Positions 9,687-19,358 of a stretch of 64,000 nucleotides of DNA are shown one piece after another. Each line of letters starts with the position of its first letter. The stretch's first letter is position 1. This DNA comes from Acidobacteriota bacterium (GTDB taxonomy: Bacteria; Acidobacteriota; Vicinamibacteria; Vicinamibacterales; UBA2999). The notes below the pieces were generated by a model. The model saw nothing but the letters and a program-made list of their open reading frames with translations, did not search any database and had not been told where the DNA came from. The stretch spans positions 62,001 to 126,000 of the forward strand of contig JAUYQQ010000019.1 in NCBI GenBank assembly GCA_030697165.1, in the 5' to 3' direction. The translations under genes and the position numbers were made by a program.

Positions 9687-11246
9687 CTAGCGGGCAAACG
9701 TGAACGTCTCGACCAGGTGCTGGAAGACGCTCAAGTATTTCTCGTAGATCGGCGCGGGGCCGGAGTAGCTGATCAAGTAGTAGTACGCGCCGTGGTCCAG
9801 CACCAGCTGCGTGTGCGCAAAGGGCATCGCGACGCCGGTGGAGTTCTTGGCCGTGTACGTCGCGACGAAGAATGGCGCCTCCTGCCCCGCCACCTGCAGC
9901 AGGTCGTGTGACTTGATCACGCCGTTGGGCGCACCCTCGATCTGCTCAACGAGGCTCTGCGCCTGGGCCGTCGCCGACGAGCCCTTGTTCGCTGCCTTGG
10001 TCACGAACTGCAAGACCACCGACAACTCGTATGCGTCCGTGCCCTTGGGGCCTTCGACGACGTAGTCCTTGACGGCATTGACCCGGTAGGTCCAGGTGGC
10101 AGGGATCTCGTACGCGAAGCCGAACTTGTCGTCGCGCATGACCTTCATGCCGGCTTGCGAGCCAGCTGATTTTGGAGCGGCGGCGGTGGTGCCGGCACGA
10201 GCAGTCTTGGTGGCGCGAAGTGTCGACCCCACCATCTCGAAAGCCCCAGCGTATTGGTCGAAAAGGGTCGCCGGTCCGGCATAGGTCAGCACCACCAGGT
10301 GGCCGTCGTGTTCGACGACCGCGGCCACCTGCCGGAACCCGATCGTCCGCTTCGACGAGTCCTGCCCCTTGTAGTCGACCACCACCGCCCGCGCCGGCCG
10401 CCCTTCTTCGGTCTGCCTCAGTCCCGGCTCGGTGAGGTCGGCCTCGGGCAAGTCAGCCAGCGCCCCTCGGACACTCGACGCGAGGCCTTCAAGGGTGTGC
10501 TCCCGCTTGTCGTAGAACGACAGGCGAATGGTCATTTCGTAAGGCTCGGTCCCCGGCTTACCTTCAATCGTCAAGACCTCGCCCGTGCGCCGCGCCACCC
10601 AGCCCTCGGGCATCTCACCGGTGTACGCCGGCGATTCGAAGGTGAACGTCGTCCGGCCGGTGACGCCGGGCGTGGCGCCCCTGGTGGGCTTGCTCGGCGC
10701 TCCAGGACCCCGAGCCGTCGCCGCACCGTAGGTGAGGCTGCCCCAGATGACGTCGAAGCCGTCGTTCAGGCGCTCGAAGTACGCCTGCGGCGCCGAGTAC
10801 TGGCCGATCACCACGTAGTCGGGAAACTCGACGAACGCGAAGACCGCGCGCCACCGCGTCATGGCGCCGACGCTCGTCTTGTGCGACCACGAGCCGGGGA
10901 GAATCAGGACCTCGCGGCCGCCCTGGGCCCGTTGCGATTCCACCGGCGCCCAGAGAATTCCATCGAGCTTGGCATTGGCGCGCTGGATGTCTGCGAGATA
11001 GTCCTCAATGGCCCACTCGGGCTGTTGAACCATGGGGGCGACCCGAATCCAGACCGACGCTTCGGCTTCGGCCGTACCGGCCGGCGCATGGAAGGTGGTG
11101 AGCTGAGCGGTCTGTTTCTTGGTCACCCAACCGTCGGGCATCTGCCCCGAAAACGGCGCGGGTGCCAGTGAGTACTGGGTCGACTTGGCGGCCGCGGATA
11201 ACGGCATCGACACCAGGGCGAGCAACAGGAGTACAGCGAGCGGCAT
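9687..11246 (-). CDS. Secreted protein with three tandem PsbP/DcrB-like repeats
   Basis: A protein of 519 residues from the ATG at 11246, which is preceded by GGGAGG at ideal spacing; a longer frame to 11309 lacks this. A signal peptide (about 1-20) precedes three copies of a module of about 150 residues. Each opens with a hydrophobic strand and a GWV or TWTY motif (GQMPDGWVTKK, GEMPEGWVARR, YEIPATWTYR) and ends with a strand plus a YFERLNDGFDVI-like helix (VLTYAGPATLFDQYAGAFE, LISYSGPAPIYEKYLSVFQ). Ala/Thr/Gly/Pro linkers separate the copies. The fold resembles PsbP/DcrB/Mog1, but this is inference. The function is unknown; it probably acts in the periplasm or outside the cell. Confidence 0.72.
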   Translation of the reverse strand: MPLAVLLLLALVSMPLSAAAKSTQYSLAPAPFSGQMPDGWVTKKQTAQLTTFHAPAGTAEAEASVWIRVAPMVQQPEWAIEDYLADIQRANAKLDGILWAPVESQRAQGGREVLILPGSWSHKTSVGAMTRWRAVFAFVEFPDYVVIGQYSAPQAYFERLNDGFDVIWGSLTYGAATARGPGAPSKPTRGATPGVTGRTTFTFESPAYTGEMPEGWVARRTGEVLTIEGKPGTEPYEMTIRLSFYDKREHTLEGLASSVRGALADLPEADLTEPGLRQTEEGRPARAVVVDYKGQDSSKRTIGFRQVAAVVEHDGHLVVLTYAGPATLFDQYAGAFEMVGSTLRATKTARAGTTAAAPKSAGSQAGMKVMRDDKFGFAYEIPATWTYRVNAVKDYVVEGPKGTDAYELSVVLQFVTKAANKGSSATAQAQSLVEQIEGAPNGVIKSHDLLQVAGQEAPFFVATYTAKNSTGVAMPFAHTQLVLDHGAYYYLISYSGPAPIYEKYLSVFQHLVETFTFAR

Positions 11247-11349
11247 ACGACCTCCCGCTGCAGATTCGAAGCATAAGCCGCGCCACCGGAACCGTCCCAT
11301 TTCGGCCATACGCGCCGGCCAACGCTGCGGGTAATCTCACAGCGCCGTC

Positions 11350-11369
11350 AAAAATTCCCACCCGGTGGG
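11350..11369 (-). terminator. Rho-independent terminator of msrPQ
   Basis: Immediately after the msrQ stop the minus strand reads CCCAC-CGG-GTGGG followed by AATTTTT: a short G:C stem with a T-run. The following gene on this strand starts over 100 bp further on. Confidence 0.6.
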
Positions 11370-11370
11370 G

Positions 11371-12003
11371 CTATTGGGCTCGACTCGAGGTCGATTCGAT
11401 CGAGACGCCGGCGGGGCGGTACTTGCGCCACAGACGGACGCCAAGCAGGATCGCTACGCCGATGCCGTAGTAAATGGGATAGGTAGCGTCGAGCTTCACC
11501 TTCCAGAAGTAATGCAGCACCGCGGCCAGCGCGGTGATGTAGATCAACCGGTGCAGCAGGTTCCACTTCCTGCCGCCCATGCGGCGAATCCAGCCGGTGG
11601 TCGAGGTGAGCGCCAGCGGAATCATCAACACGAACGCGGTGAACCCGGCCGTGATGTACGGCCGTTTCACCACATCATCCCACAGCCCGGTGAACTGCAG
11701 CTGGTGGTCGAGAATGAAGTAAGTCAGGAAGTGCAGCGTGCCGTAGAAGAACGCGAACAGGCCGATCACGCGACGGTAGTTGATCAGCTGATTGAGGCCG
11801 GTGGCCCACCGCAGCGGCGTGATCGCCAGCCCGATCACGATCAGGCGCAGCGTCCAGATGCCGGTGCTGTTGGTGATGGTCTCGACGGGATTGGCGCCGA
11901 GCTCACCCTGGAAGCCGTTGTAGATCAACAGCGCGGCGGGCGCCAGGCAGGCGAGCCAGGCGGCGGGCTTGAAGACCCGTCGCCGCCATTGTGTTTGAGT
12001 CAC
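11371..12003 (-). CDS. msrQ: MsrQ, heme-b membrane subunit of the MsrPQ methionine sulfoxide reductase
   Basis: A 210-residue membrane protein from a GTG at 12003 (VTQTQWRRRVFKP). It has six hydrophobic segments and the family's histidine-bearing helices (FFYGTLHFLTYF, NLLHRLIYITALAAVLHYFW) that hold heme b. MsrQ takes electrons from the quinone pool and passes them to MsrP to repair periplasmic methionine sulfoxides. The frame remains open upstream to 12105, but that stretch is made of GGGAGTC-type repeat DNA and overlaps msrP, so the later start is preferred. It lies directly downstream of msrP. Confidence 0.92.
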   Translation of the reverse strand: MTQTQWRRRVFKPAAWLACLAPAALLIYNGFQGELGANPVETITNSTGIWTLRLIVIGLAITPLRWATGLNQLINYRRVIGLFAFFYGTLHFLTYFILDHQLQFTGLWDDVVKRPYITAGFTAFVLMIPLALTSTTGWIRRMGGRKWNLLHRLIYITALAAVLHYFWKVKLDATYPIYYGIGVAILLGVRLWRKYRPAGVSIESTSSRAQ

Positions 12004-12014
12004 GAAACGGGATC

Positions 12015-12046
12015 GACTCCCGGATCCCGACTCCCGGCTCCCGGCT
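12015..12046. repeat. Degenerate GGGAGTC heptamer tract between msrP and msrQ
   Basis: On the plus strand, CTCCCGG/CTCCCGA units about seven bases apart fill the space between the msrP stop and the msrQ GTG. This is the same unit as at 13802, 31971, 32911, 34371 and 36366. It may supply the G-rich ribosome site of msrQ. Confidence 0.75.
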
Positions 12047-12049
12047 GCA

Positions 12050-13021
<972 letters not shown>

Positions 13022-13033
13022 AGAAATCTCTCC

Positions 13034-13053
13034 GGGCGCACTGAAGTGCGCCC
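13034..13053. repeat. REP-like hairpin in the msrP leader
   Basis: GGGCGCAC-TGAA-GTGCGCCC, an eight-pair perfect stem with a four-base loop, 13 bases upstream of the msrP ATG. Its design (short G+C stem, AT-rich tetraloop) is that of the other short hairpins at 25194 and 43167. It could be a mobile palindrome or a leader structure. Confidence 0.65.
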
Positions 13054-13157
13054 CTACTCACTTCCCGCCGATGATACCGCACCGGTTCCAGATTAAGACG
13101 CCGCGCAAGGGTCGGGGGTTTCGGACGGGTCGTGTGGGATTATGAACCTGAGACCCC

Positions 13158-13796
13158 ATGGCCGAATCTGCCCTGCCCACCTTGCTGTCGCTGGCCTCCC
13201 ACGAGCTGCGCGGGCCGACCGGTGTCGTGCGCGGCTACCTCCGGCTGCTGGAACAGGACGCCTCGCTCGGCGAGCGGCCGCGCCGCGTCATGGTCGAGAT
13301 GACCCGCGCCACCGAACGGCTGGCCGCGCTGCTCGACGAGCTGACGGAGCTGGCCCACCTCAAGGATGGCCGCATCAAGCTGGCCCTGAAGCGCACGTCC
13401 CTGCGGTCGGTGCTGAACCAGGCGGTGCAGGCGGTGGAGTTGCCCGATCACTTTGAGACCGACCTCGACGTGGTAGCGCCGGCCGATGTCCGCCTGCGAC
13501 TGGACGAGACCCGCATGCGCGTGGTGTTCTGCACCCTGATCGCGACCCTCGCGCGGGTGCAGTCCGGCGCGTCGAGCTTCGACCTGCGCCTCGTCAAGGG
13601 GCGGACCACCACGCAGGTGGTGGTGCAGCCGCGGACGCTCGGCCGCGGCACCCTCGCAGAACGGCCGGTGGACATCAGCCGCGGCGGCACCGGCCTGCAA
13701 CTCCCAATCGCCGACGCCGTCGTCCAGGCCCACGGCGGCCGCCTGCGCGAGCGCTGGCTGGCGGGCAAGTTCGCGGGCTTCGTCGTCAAGCTGTAA
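13158..13796 (+). CDS. Small sensor-less histidine-kinase-like protein
   Basis: A protein of 212 residues with no input domain. It opens directly with an H-box, LASHELRGPTG (His near residue 14), then the dimerisation helices with LLDELTELAHLKDG, and a short ATP-binding-like part with the G2 motif GGTGLQLPIADAVVQAHGG. The N-box expected as NLLxNA reads DETRMRVVFCTLIATL and lacks the Mg-binding asparagine, and no DxGxG G1 box is obvious. It may be a degenerate kinase or a histidine phosphotransfer scaffold. It sits divergent from msrPQ and about 70 bp upstream of the DUF1175/alpha-2-macroglobulin operon. Confidence 0.75.
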   Translation: MAESALPTLLSLASHELRGPTGVVRGYLRLLEQDASLGERPRRVMVEMTRATERLAALLDELTELAHLKDGRIKLALKRTSLRSVLNQAVQAVELPDHFETDLDVVAPADVRLRLDETRMRVVFCTLIATLARVQSGASSFDLRLVKGRTTTQVVVQPRTLGRGTLAERPVDISRGGTGLQLPIADAVVQAHGGRLRERWLAGKFAGFVVKL

Positions 13797-13801
13797 GGAC
13801 A

Positions 13802-13836
13802 GAGTCGGGAGTCGGGAGTCGGGAGTCGGGAGTCGG
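13802..13836. repeat. Perfect GAGTCGG heptamer array (5 copies)
   Basis: Five exact tandem copies of a 7-bp unit lie between the kinase-like gene and the DUF1175 gene. The same unit recurs in this window both between and inside genes. Confidence 0.9.
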
Positions 13837-13869
13837 AATATACTGGCTCATTCTCCCCAGAGGACCACC

Positions 13870-14592
13870 GTGTCGGCTTCCAAAACCATCGTTGTACTCG
13901 CGGTCCTGCTCGCGTCGGTCGCCGGTTCCGGGGCCAAAGCGCAAGTGCGGCTTGCCGATGAATCGGATCGCGCCGCGTTCCGGTCGTGGTTCGTGTTGCT
14001 GGCCGACGCGCAGTTCGAGCGCAACACGCCGGACGTCGCCGACTGTGCCGCCCTGATTCGCCACGCCTATCGCGAAGCCATGCGGGCGCACACGCCCGAG
14101 TGGGTGCGCCGCGCGGCGCTCCCGTTTACGCCGCAGTATGCGGAGGTGCGGTCGGCGCCAAAGCCTGATGCCCACGGGTGGCCTCTCTTCCGGGTCACCG
14201 ACGGCGCCAACGCGCAGTACGCGGAGTTTGCCGACGCGAAGACGTTGATCGCCCTGAACACGCGCCCGCTCGGCCGCGACACCAGGGCCCTGCGCCCCGG
14301 CGACTTAATCTACTTCCGCCAACCAGCACAGAAGGTGCCCGACCATCTGATGGTGTTTGTCGGGCGCTCTGAGTTCGAAGCCGAAGGCGATGACTGGGTC
14401 GTGTACCACACCGGCCCGACCGATGCTGAGCCCGGCGACCCTTCGACAAGCTCAGGGTCGCCCCGAGCGAAGTCGAGGGGCGAAGTGCGCAAGGTAAGGC
14501 TCAGCACGCTCGAACAACACCCGTCCACGCGCTGGCGGCCCCTCGCGTCGAACCCGCGGTTCATCGGCGTCTATCGATTGGCAGTGCTATGA
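13870..14592 (+). CDS. yfaT: DUF1175 (YfaT/MagC-like) secreted papain-fold protein
   Basis: A 240-residue exported protein with a GTG start preceded by AGAGGA and a signal peptide of about 24 residues. DUF1175 features are present in order: a DCAALIRHAYREA segment with the candidate nucleophile cysteine, FRVTDGANAQYAEFADAKTLI, LRPGDLIYF and PDHLMVFVG with the candidate histidine. This resembles an NlpC/P60 layout. In Enterobacteria and Pseudomonas such genes sit beside alpha-2-macroglobulin genes, as here. The frame contains a translated 43 bp palindromic repeat (14439-14481) just before the last domain strand. It overlaps the next gene by ATGA. Confidence 0.85.
   Translation: MSASKTIVVLAVLLASVAGSGAKAQVRLADESDRAAFRSWFVLLADAQFERNTPDVADCAALIRHAYREAMRAHTPEWVRRAALPFTPQYAEVRSAPKPDAHGWPLFRVTDGANAQYAEFADAKTLIALNTRPLGRDTRALRPGDLIYFRQPAQKVPDHLMVFVGRSEFEAEGDDWVVYHTGPTDAEPGDPSTSSGSPRAKSRGEVRKVRLSTLEQHPSTRWRPLASNPRFIGVYRLAVL
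14439..14481. repeat. TTCGACAAGCTCAGG-type palindromic repeat inside the DUF1175 frame
   Basis: The sequence CCCTTCGACAAGCTCAGGG is followed by a partner containing AGTCGAGGGG, forming an imperfect stem. It is read in frame as a Ser/Gly/Pro/Arg-rich insert (DPSTSSGSPRAKSRGE). From memory, repeats of this type are scattered through genomes of unrelated environmental bacteria. Confidence 0.75.
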
Positions 14593-17500
14593 AGCTGGCC
14601 CGCTCGCTCGTCCTTCTCACGCTTCTCACTTCTCTCTTCGTACTTCTGGCCTCTCACTTCGCGCCGGCGTGGGCGCAGGCCGAGAACGAAGACCGCCCGG
14701 CATTCTCGCTCTCGACGAGCGAGGTCTTCACGACCAAGGATGCGCCGAACTTCTACCTGACGTTCCGCCGCGTGCCGCAGCTCGACTTCCGGGTTTACAA
14801 AGTCCACGATCCGTTCGCGTTCTTTGCCGGCCTCCGCGATCCCCATCAGCTCGGGAGCGGTGATGTCGAGGTGCAACAGGAACGGACGTGGATTGAGCGG
14901 CTCGCCGACTGGAAGCGCGGCCAGCGCCAGTCGGTGCAGCGCTTCGCGCGTGGCCAGGTCAGCCAGCCGTACCGCGCCGCACGACGGGCCGCGACCGACC
15001 AGGCGGTCGTCGCCCAGCGCGTCGTCTTGAACGCCAACACCTTTGCGCAGGTGCCGCTGCTCAACCCCGACCAGGTCGTCACCACGTGGCGGGAGTTGCT
15101 GCCCAACCACCGCGACCCCGAGGTCCGCCGCGTCCCGGTCGATCTGCGCCAACCCGGCATCTACGTGGTCGAAGCCGTCCACGACCTGCTGCGCGCCTAC
15201 ACCATCGTGATCGTGTCGGACGTCGGCCTGGTCACCAAGACCTCGCCGGGCCAGATGCTGTTCTTCGCCGCCGACCGCTTCACCGGCGAACCGGTCGCCG
15301 ATTGCGCGGTACGCGTGCTCGTGTCGCAGAAGACAGTGGCCGAGGGCCGCACTTCGGTCGATGGCCTGTTCGAGGCCGTGTTGCCCGAGCAGCAGATGGA
15401 GAACGTGGTCGGCGTCGCGCACTGCGGCGACCAGATGGCGGCGACCGACCCTGGCTCGTGGTCCCTGCAGGAGCCGGCCCGCGAGCTGGTTGGCTACCTT
15501 TACACCGACAAGCCGATCTATCGCCCCGGCCATACCGTTCACCTGAAGGGGATCCTGCGCTGGCGCCATCACGACGCGCTGGCGAAGTTCGACCGTCCCG
15601 AAGTTGAAGTGGTGGCCTCGGATCCGAATGACAAGGTGATCTTTCGGCAGCAGGTCAGGGTGGATGCATTCGGCGCAGTGCTGGCGAACTTCGCGGTTCC
15701 GCCGACGGCCGCGCTCGGCAGCTACGCGCTGCGTGTGCAAAGCGGCGACCTCCAGACCTCGGGCGGCTTCGAAGTGCAGGAGTACCGCAAGCCGGAGTTC
15801 GAAGTCACCGTGACGCCGGCCGCACGGTTCGTGCGCCAGGGCGAAGATGCGGTCATCTCGATCCAGGCCAGGTACTACTTTGGCCAGCCGGTCGCCAACG
15901 GCCAACTCCGATGGGTCCTCAACCAGCAGCCCTACTACTCGCCCCTGCGATGGGACGATGGCTTCGAGGGCGGCCAAAGCAGTTATTGGTACGGCGACAA
16001 CCAGACAGCGCAGGGCACCGTGCGGCTGGATGCCGACGGCAAGGCGCAGGTGCGCGTGCCCCTGGGTGTGGACGAGAACGGCCGCGACTTCAGCGCCCGC
16101 ATCGACGCCCTGGTCACCGACGCCGCCAACCGCGAGGTGTCGGGCAACACCGTGGTGCACGCCACTTTTGGATCGTTCCTGGTCGCCGCGCAGACCACCA
16201 ACGCGGTGTTCCAAGCCGGCAACACCGTCGCCATCACGATTCGCGCGGTTGACTACACCGGCGCCGCGCAGGCCAACGTCCCGGTCAGCGTCGTGCTCGA
16301 GAAGCTCACCTATCGCGCCGGCTACTACAGCGAACCCGAGGTGAATCAGATCAGCCAGAACGGCGTGACGACGGATGCGAGCGGACTCGCGACCGGCCGC
16401 GTGACGTTGCCGCAACAGACCGGTAGCTTTCGCGTCCGCGTGACCGCGCCAAGCGGCGACCGCACGGTTCAAGACGATGTGTGGCTGTGGGTGCCGGGAC
16501 CGAGTGATACCAGCGACGATAGCAGCGAGCGATATCTCGAGTTGCTGGCCGATCGGCGGTCGTACCAACCAGGTGAGTCGGCACGCCTGATTATCCGGGG
16601 CGAGACGATCACCGGCCCCGTGCTGGTGACGAAGGAAGGCCAGCACGTATCGTGGTTCCGGCTGCTGCGAGCGACGGCCACCGAGGCCATCGAGGTGCCG
16701 ATCGACGAGGGCGACGTCGGTGACGTGTTCGTGAGCATTGCGTTCTTGCGCGACGGGCGATTGAACCGTGCCGAACGCCGCCTCGGCGTGCCAGCCACCT
16801 CGCGCACGTTGACCGTGTCGCTGACCGCCGACCAGGCCGTGTCGAGGCCGCGTGAGCCCGGCGCCTTCTCGGTGCTGGTCACGGACCAGGCCGGCCAGCC
16901 GGTGCGGGCCCAGGTCAGCCTCGCGGTGATCGACGAAGCGGTGTACGGCGTAAAGGCCGACGATACGCCCGATCCCATTCGTCACTTCTACCGTCGCGAG
17001 TACTCACGCGTGAACACCATGTTCTCCCGCGAGTACTACTTCACCGGCTATTCAGGCCGCGATCGCCTGCAACTGGCGCGCCGCGGACGTCGTCCGTTCA
17101 CGCTGGCCGACTTCAAGGGCGACAAGGAAGTGCAACCCGAGGTGCGCAAGGACTTCCCCGACGCCATCTACTGGGTGGGCGACCTGGTCACCGACGCCCA
17201 GGGGCGCGGCCGCATTGCGGTGAACTATCCGGATGCGCTCACAACCTGGCGCCTGACCGCCCGTGCCATTACCGACGACACGAAGGCCGGTGTGGCCGTC
17301 GCGCGCACCACCACGACCAAGGACCTGATCGTCCGCGCGATCACGCCGCGCTTCCTCACCGAGGGCGACGAGGTGGTGATCCCGACCATGGTGCACAACT
17401 ACCGTGCCGACACGCAGACCGCGAGTGTGTCTCTCCAGGCCTCCGGCCTGGAGAGCATGGCGTCGCCTGGTTCCACGTCCTCGCCGCTGGTCAGCGGCGG

Positions 17501-19358
17501 TGAGCGGCGTGACGACTGGCGCTATGCCGCGAAGGCCGTCGGCACCGCCACCGTCACGGCGACGGCGACGACCGCCCACGACACCGACGCGGTCGAACTG
17601 CCGCTACCGGTGTTGCCGTTTGGCATCCATCGCGAGGTCGGCACGGCCGGCTCGATTGTTGGCGCCGGCGAGGCCACCACGGTCGTCACCGTGCCCGATG
17701 GCGCCAACCCCGTCTCGCGCACCGTGTCGATCGCCCTGGCGCCGTCGCTCGCCGGGTCAATGCTGGGCGCGCTGGATTTCCTGACCGGCTATCCCTACGG
17801 CTGCACCGAGCAGACGGTCTCGAGCTTCCTGCCCAACCTGCTGGTGACCAAGGCGCTCACCGAGTTGAAGCTGGCGCCGACCGAGCGGCTGTCGGCGCTC
17901 GATCGACAGGTTTCGTCCGGCCTTCAGCGCCTGGCCGACTACCAGCATGACGATGGCGGGTGGGGGTGGTGGAAGACGGATGGCAACCACCCGTTCATGA
18001 CTGCATACGCGCTGTGGGCGATGGACGAGGCTCGCCGCGCGGGCGTGAGGGTGCAGGATTACCGCATCAATAACGGCGCCCGCGCCCTGGCGCGGCTGTA
18101 TGCGGAGTACCCGCGCGTCGAGCCCGACCTGAAGGTCTACGAGGCGTACGTGCTGCAGCGGGCGGCCGGGGGCGAGACCGAGATCTCCTGGTACGCCGAC
18201 GGCACCGAACACCATTACACCCATGCGGCGGCCCGCGATGAGTTGTGGGAGGCGCGCAGCCGCATGAGCGCCTACGGTCGCGCCCTGCTGTTGCTGCTGC
18301 TCGACGAGATCAAGGACCCGCGCGGCAACGAGCTGGCGCAGGCACTGGCCGGCGAGGCGCAGACGCGCGGCGACGTGTCGTGGTGGGCGGTGGCCAACGA
18401 CCCACTGCTGTTCGACGCGGCCGAGACCAGCATCGAAGCCACCGCCTTCGCGGTGCAGGCGCTGGCCCGCCGCGATCCCCGCAACCCGCTGGTCGAGCGC
18501 GCGGTCCGCTGGATGATGCTGAACCGGACGGCCGGCTTCTGGTCCACCACCAAGCAGACGGCCATGGCCATCTACGGCCTGCTGGCGTTCATGCAGGCCC
18601 GTGGCGAAGCGGCGCAGCCGTTCTCGGTGGAAGTGTTCGTCAACGGCGCCAACGTGGGCCGGCGCACATTCTCGGCCGCGGCCATGACCGCGCCGGATCC
18701 CCAGGTGATTACCGTGCCCGCTAATGCCGGGGCTAATCAGGTGCGGCTGGTGAAGCGCGATCCGCCTTCGCCATCGGCTTCCGACTCCGCCAAGGCGGCG
18801 TCGGACAAGTCGGCGGGACAAGCGGCGCTGTATTGGTCGGCGTCCGCCAACTACTACGACACCACCGCCGCTGGCGCGCGCGCGGGCAGCCGCCAACTCG
18901 CGATCACCCGCCAGTACGCCGTGCTCGCGCCCGTCACGGTCAAAGGCCGTATCGTCTATCGCGAACAGCCGTTCACCGGCACGGCGAAGCCAGGCGACGT
19001 ACTGACTGTCCGGCTCACCGTCGCCGGATCGCCCGAGTGGCGATATCTCGCCATCGAGGATCCGCTGCCGGCCGGCGTGGAGGCGATTCAAGACACGACC
19101 GCCTACCCTCTCGAACGCGACGCGCCCGAGCAGTGGTGGTACGGATCGCGTGTGGAGTACCGCGACTCGCGCACGGTGTTCTTCCAGGAGACCTTCGACC
19201 GTGGCCGCTACGAGTACAGCTACCTCGTGAAGGTGATCGCACCGGGCCAATTCCGCGCGATTCCGGCGCAGGTGTCGCCCATGTATGTGCCCGGCGTGCA
19301 CGCCTCGAGCGAGCCCCAGACCTTTATCGTGACGGCTCCGGAAGGGGGCGCGCGATGA
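14589..19358 (+). CDS. Bacterial alpha-2-macroglobulin with CTEQ thioester
   Basis: A 1589-residue secreted protein; the signal peptide occupies about 1-30. It has a series of macroglobulin (MG) beta domains, among them the MG2-like segment YLYTDKPIYRPGHTVHLKG near residue 305. The A2M core domain with YWVGDLVTDAQGRG and YPDALTTWRLTARA lies near 860-900. The thioester sequence is YGCTEQ, C1072-Q1075, inside an alpha/alpha toroid that includes WGWWKTDGNHPFMTAYALWAM. The family traps and covalently ties up attacking proteases in the periplasm. No lipobox cysteine is seen, so it is probably soluble. ATGA overlaps couple it to the DUF1175 gene before and the membrane-protein gene after. Confidence 0.94.
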   Translation: MKLARSLVLLTLLTSLFVLLASHFAPAWAQAENEDRPAFSLSTSEVFTTKDAPNFYLTFRRVPQLDFRVYKVHDPFAFFAGLRDPHQLGSGDVEVQQERTWIERLADWKRGQRQSVQRFARGQVSQPYRAARRAATDQAVVAQRVVLNANTFAQVPLLNPDQVVTTWRELLPNHRDPEVRRVPVDLRQPGIYVVEAVHDLLRAYTIVIVSDVGLVTKTSPGQMLFFAADRFTGEPVADCAVRVLVSQKTVAEGRTSVDGLFEAVLPEQQMENVVGVAHCGDQMAATDPGSWSLQEPARELVGYLYTDKPIYRPGHTVHLKGILRWRHHDALAKFDRPEVEVVASDPNDKVIFRQQVRVDAFGAVLANFAVPPTAALGSYALRVQSGDLQTSGGFEVQEYRKPEFEVTVTPAARFVRQGEDAVISIQARYYFGQPVANGQLRWVLNQQPYYSPLRWDDGFEGGQSSYWYGDNQTAQGTVRLDADGKAQVRVPLGVDENGRDFSARIDALVTDAANREVSGNTVVHATFGSFLVAAQTTNAVFQAGNTVAITIRAVDYTGAAQANVPVSVVLEKLTYRAGYYSEPEVNQISQNGVTTDASGLATGRVTLPQQTGSFRVRVTAPSGDRTVQDDVWLWVPGPSDTSDDSSERYLELLADRRSYQPGESARLIIRGETITGPVLVTKEGQHVSWFRLLRATATEAIEVPIDEGDVGDVFVSIAFLRDGRLNRAERRLGVPATSRTLTVSLTADQAVSRPREPGAFSVLVTDQAGQPVRAQVSLAVIDEAVYGVKADDTPDPIRHFYRREYSRVNTMFSREYYFTGYSGRDRLQLARRGRRPFTLADFKGDKEVQPEVRKDFPDAIYWVGDLVTDAQGRGRIAVNYPDALTTWRLTARAITDDTKAGVAVARTTTTKDLIVRAITPRFLTEGDEVVIPTMVHNYRADTQTASVSLQASGLESMASPGSTSSPLVSGGERRDDWRYAAKAVGTATVTATATTAHDTDAVELPLPVLPFGIHREVGTAGSIVGAGEATTVVTVPDGANPVSRTVSIALAPSLAGSMLGALDFLTGYPYGCTEQTVSSFLPNLLVTKALTELKLAPTERLSALDRQVSSGLQRLADYQHDDGGWGWWKTDGNHPFMTAYALWAMDEARRAGVRVQDYRINNGARALARLYAEYPRVEPDLKVYEAYVLQRAAGGETEISWYADGTEHHYTHAAARDELWEARSRMSAYGRALLLLLLDEIKDPRGNELAQALAGEAQTRGDVSWWAVANDPLLFDAAETSIEATAFAVQALARRDPRNPLVERAVRWMMLNRTAGFWSTTKQTAMAIYGLLAFMQARGEAAQPFSVEVFVNGANVGRRTFSAAAMTAPDPQVITVPANAGANQVRLVKRDPPSPSASDSAKAASDKSAGQAALYWSASANYYDTTAAGARAGSRQLAITRQYAVLAPVTVKGRIVYREQPFTGTAKPGDVLTVRLTVAGSPEWRYLAIEDPLPAGVEAIQDTTAYPLERDAPEQWWYGSRVEYRDSRTVFFQETFDRGRYEYSYLVKVIAPGQFRAIPAQVSPMYVPGVHASSEPQTFIVTAPEGGAR

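Noticed and set aside
14571-16985. 804-codon minus-strand frame opposite the macroglobulin gene
   Set aside because: Arg/His/Gly-rich shadow of the macroglobulin sequence; no domain pattern.
18833-19354. N-terminal extension of the operon membrane protein
   Set aside because: The extra residues are a frame-shifted reading of the macroglobulin 3' end; the ATGA overlap at 19355 gives a proper membrane-protein start.
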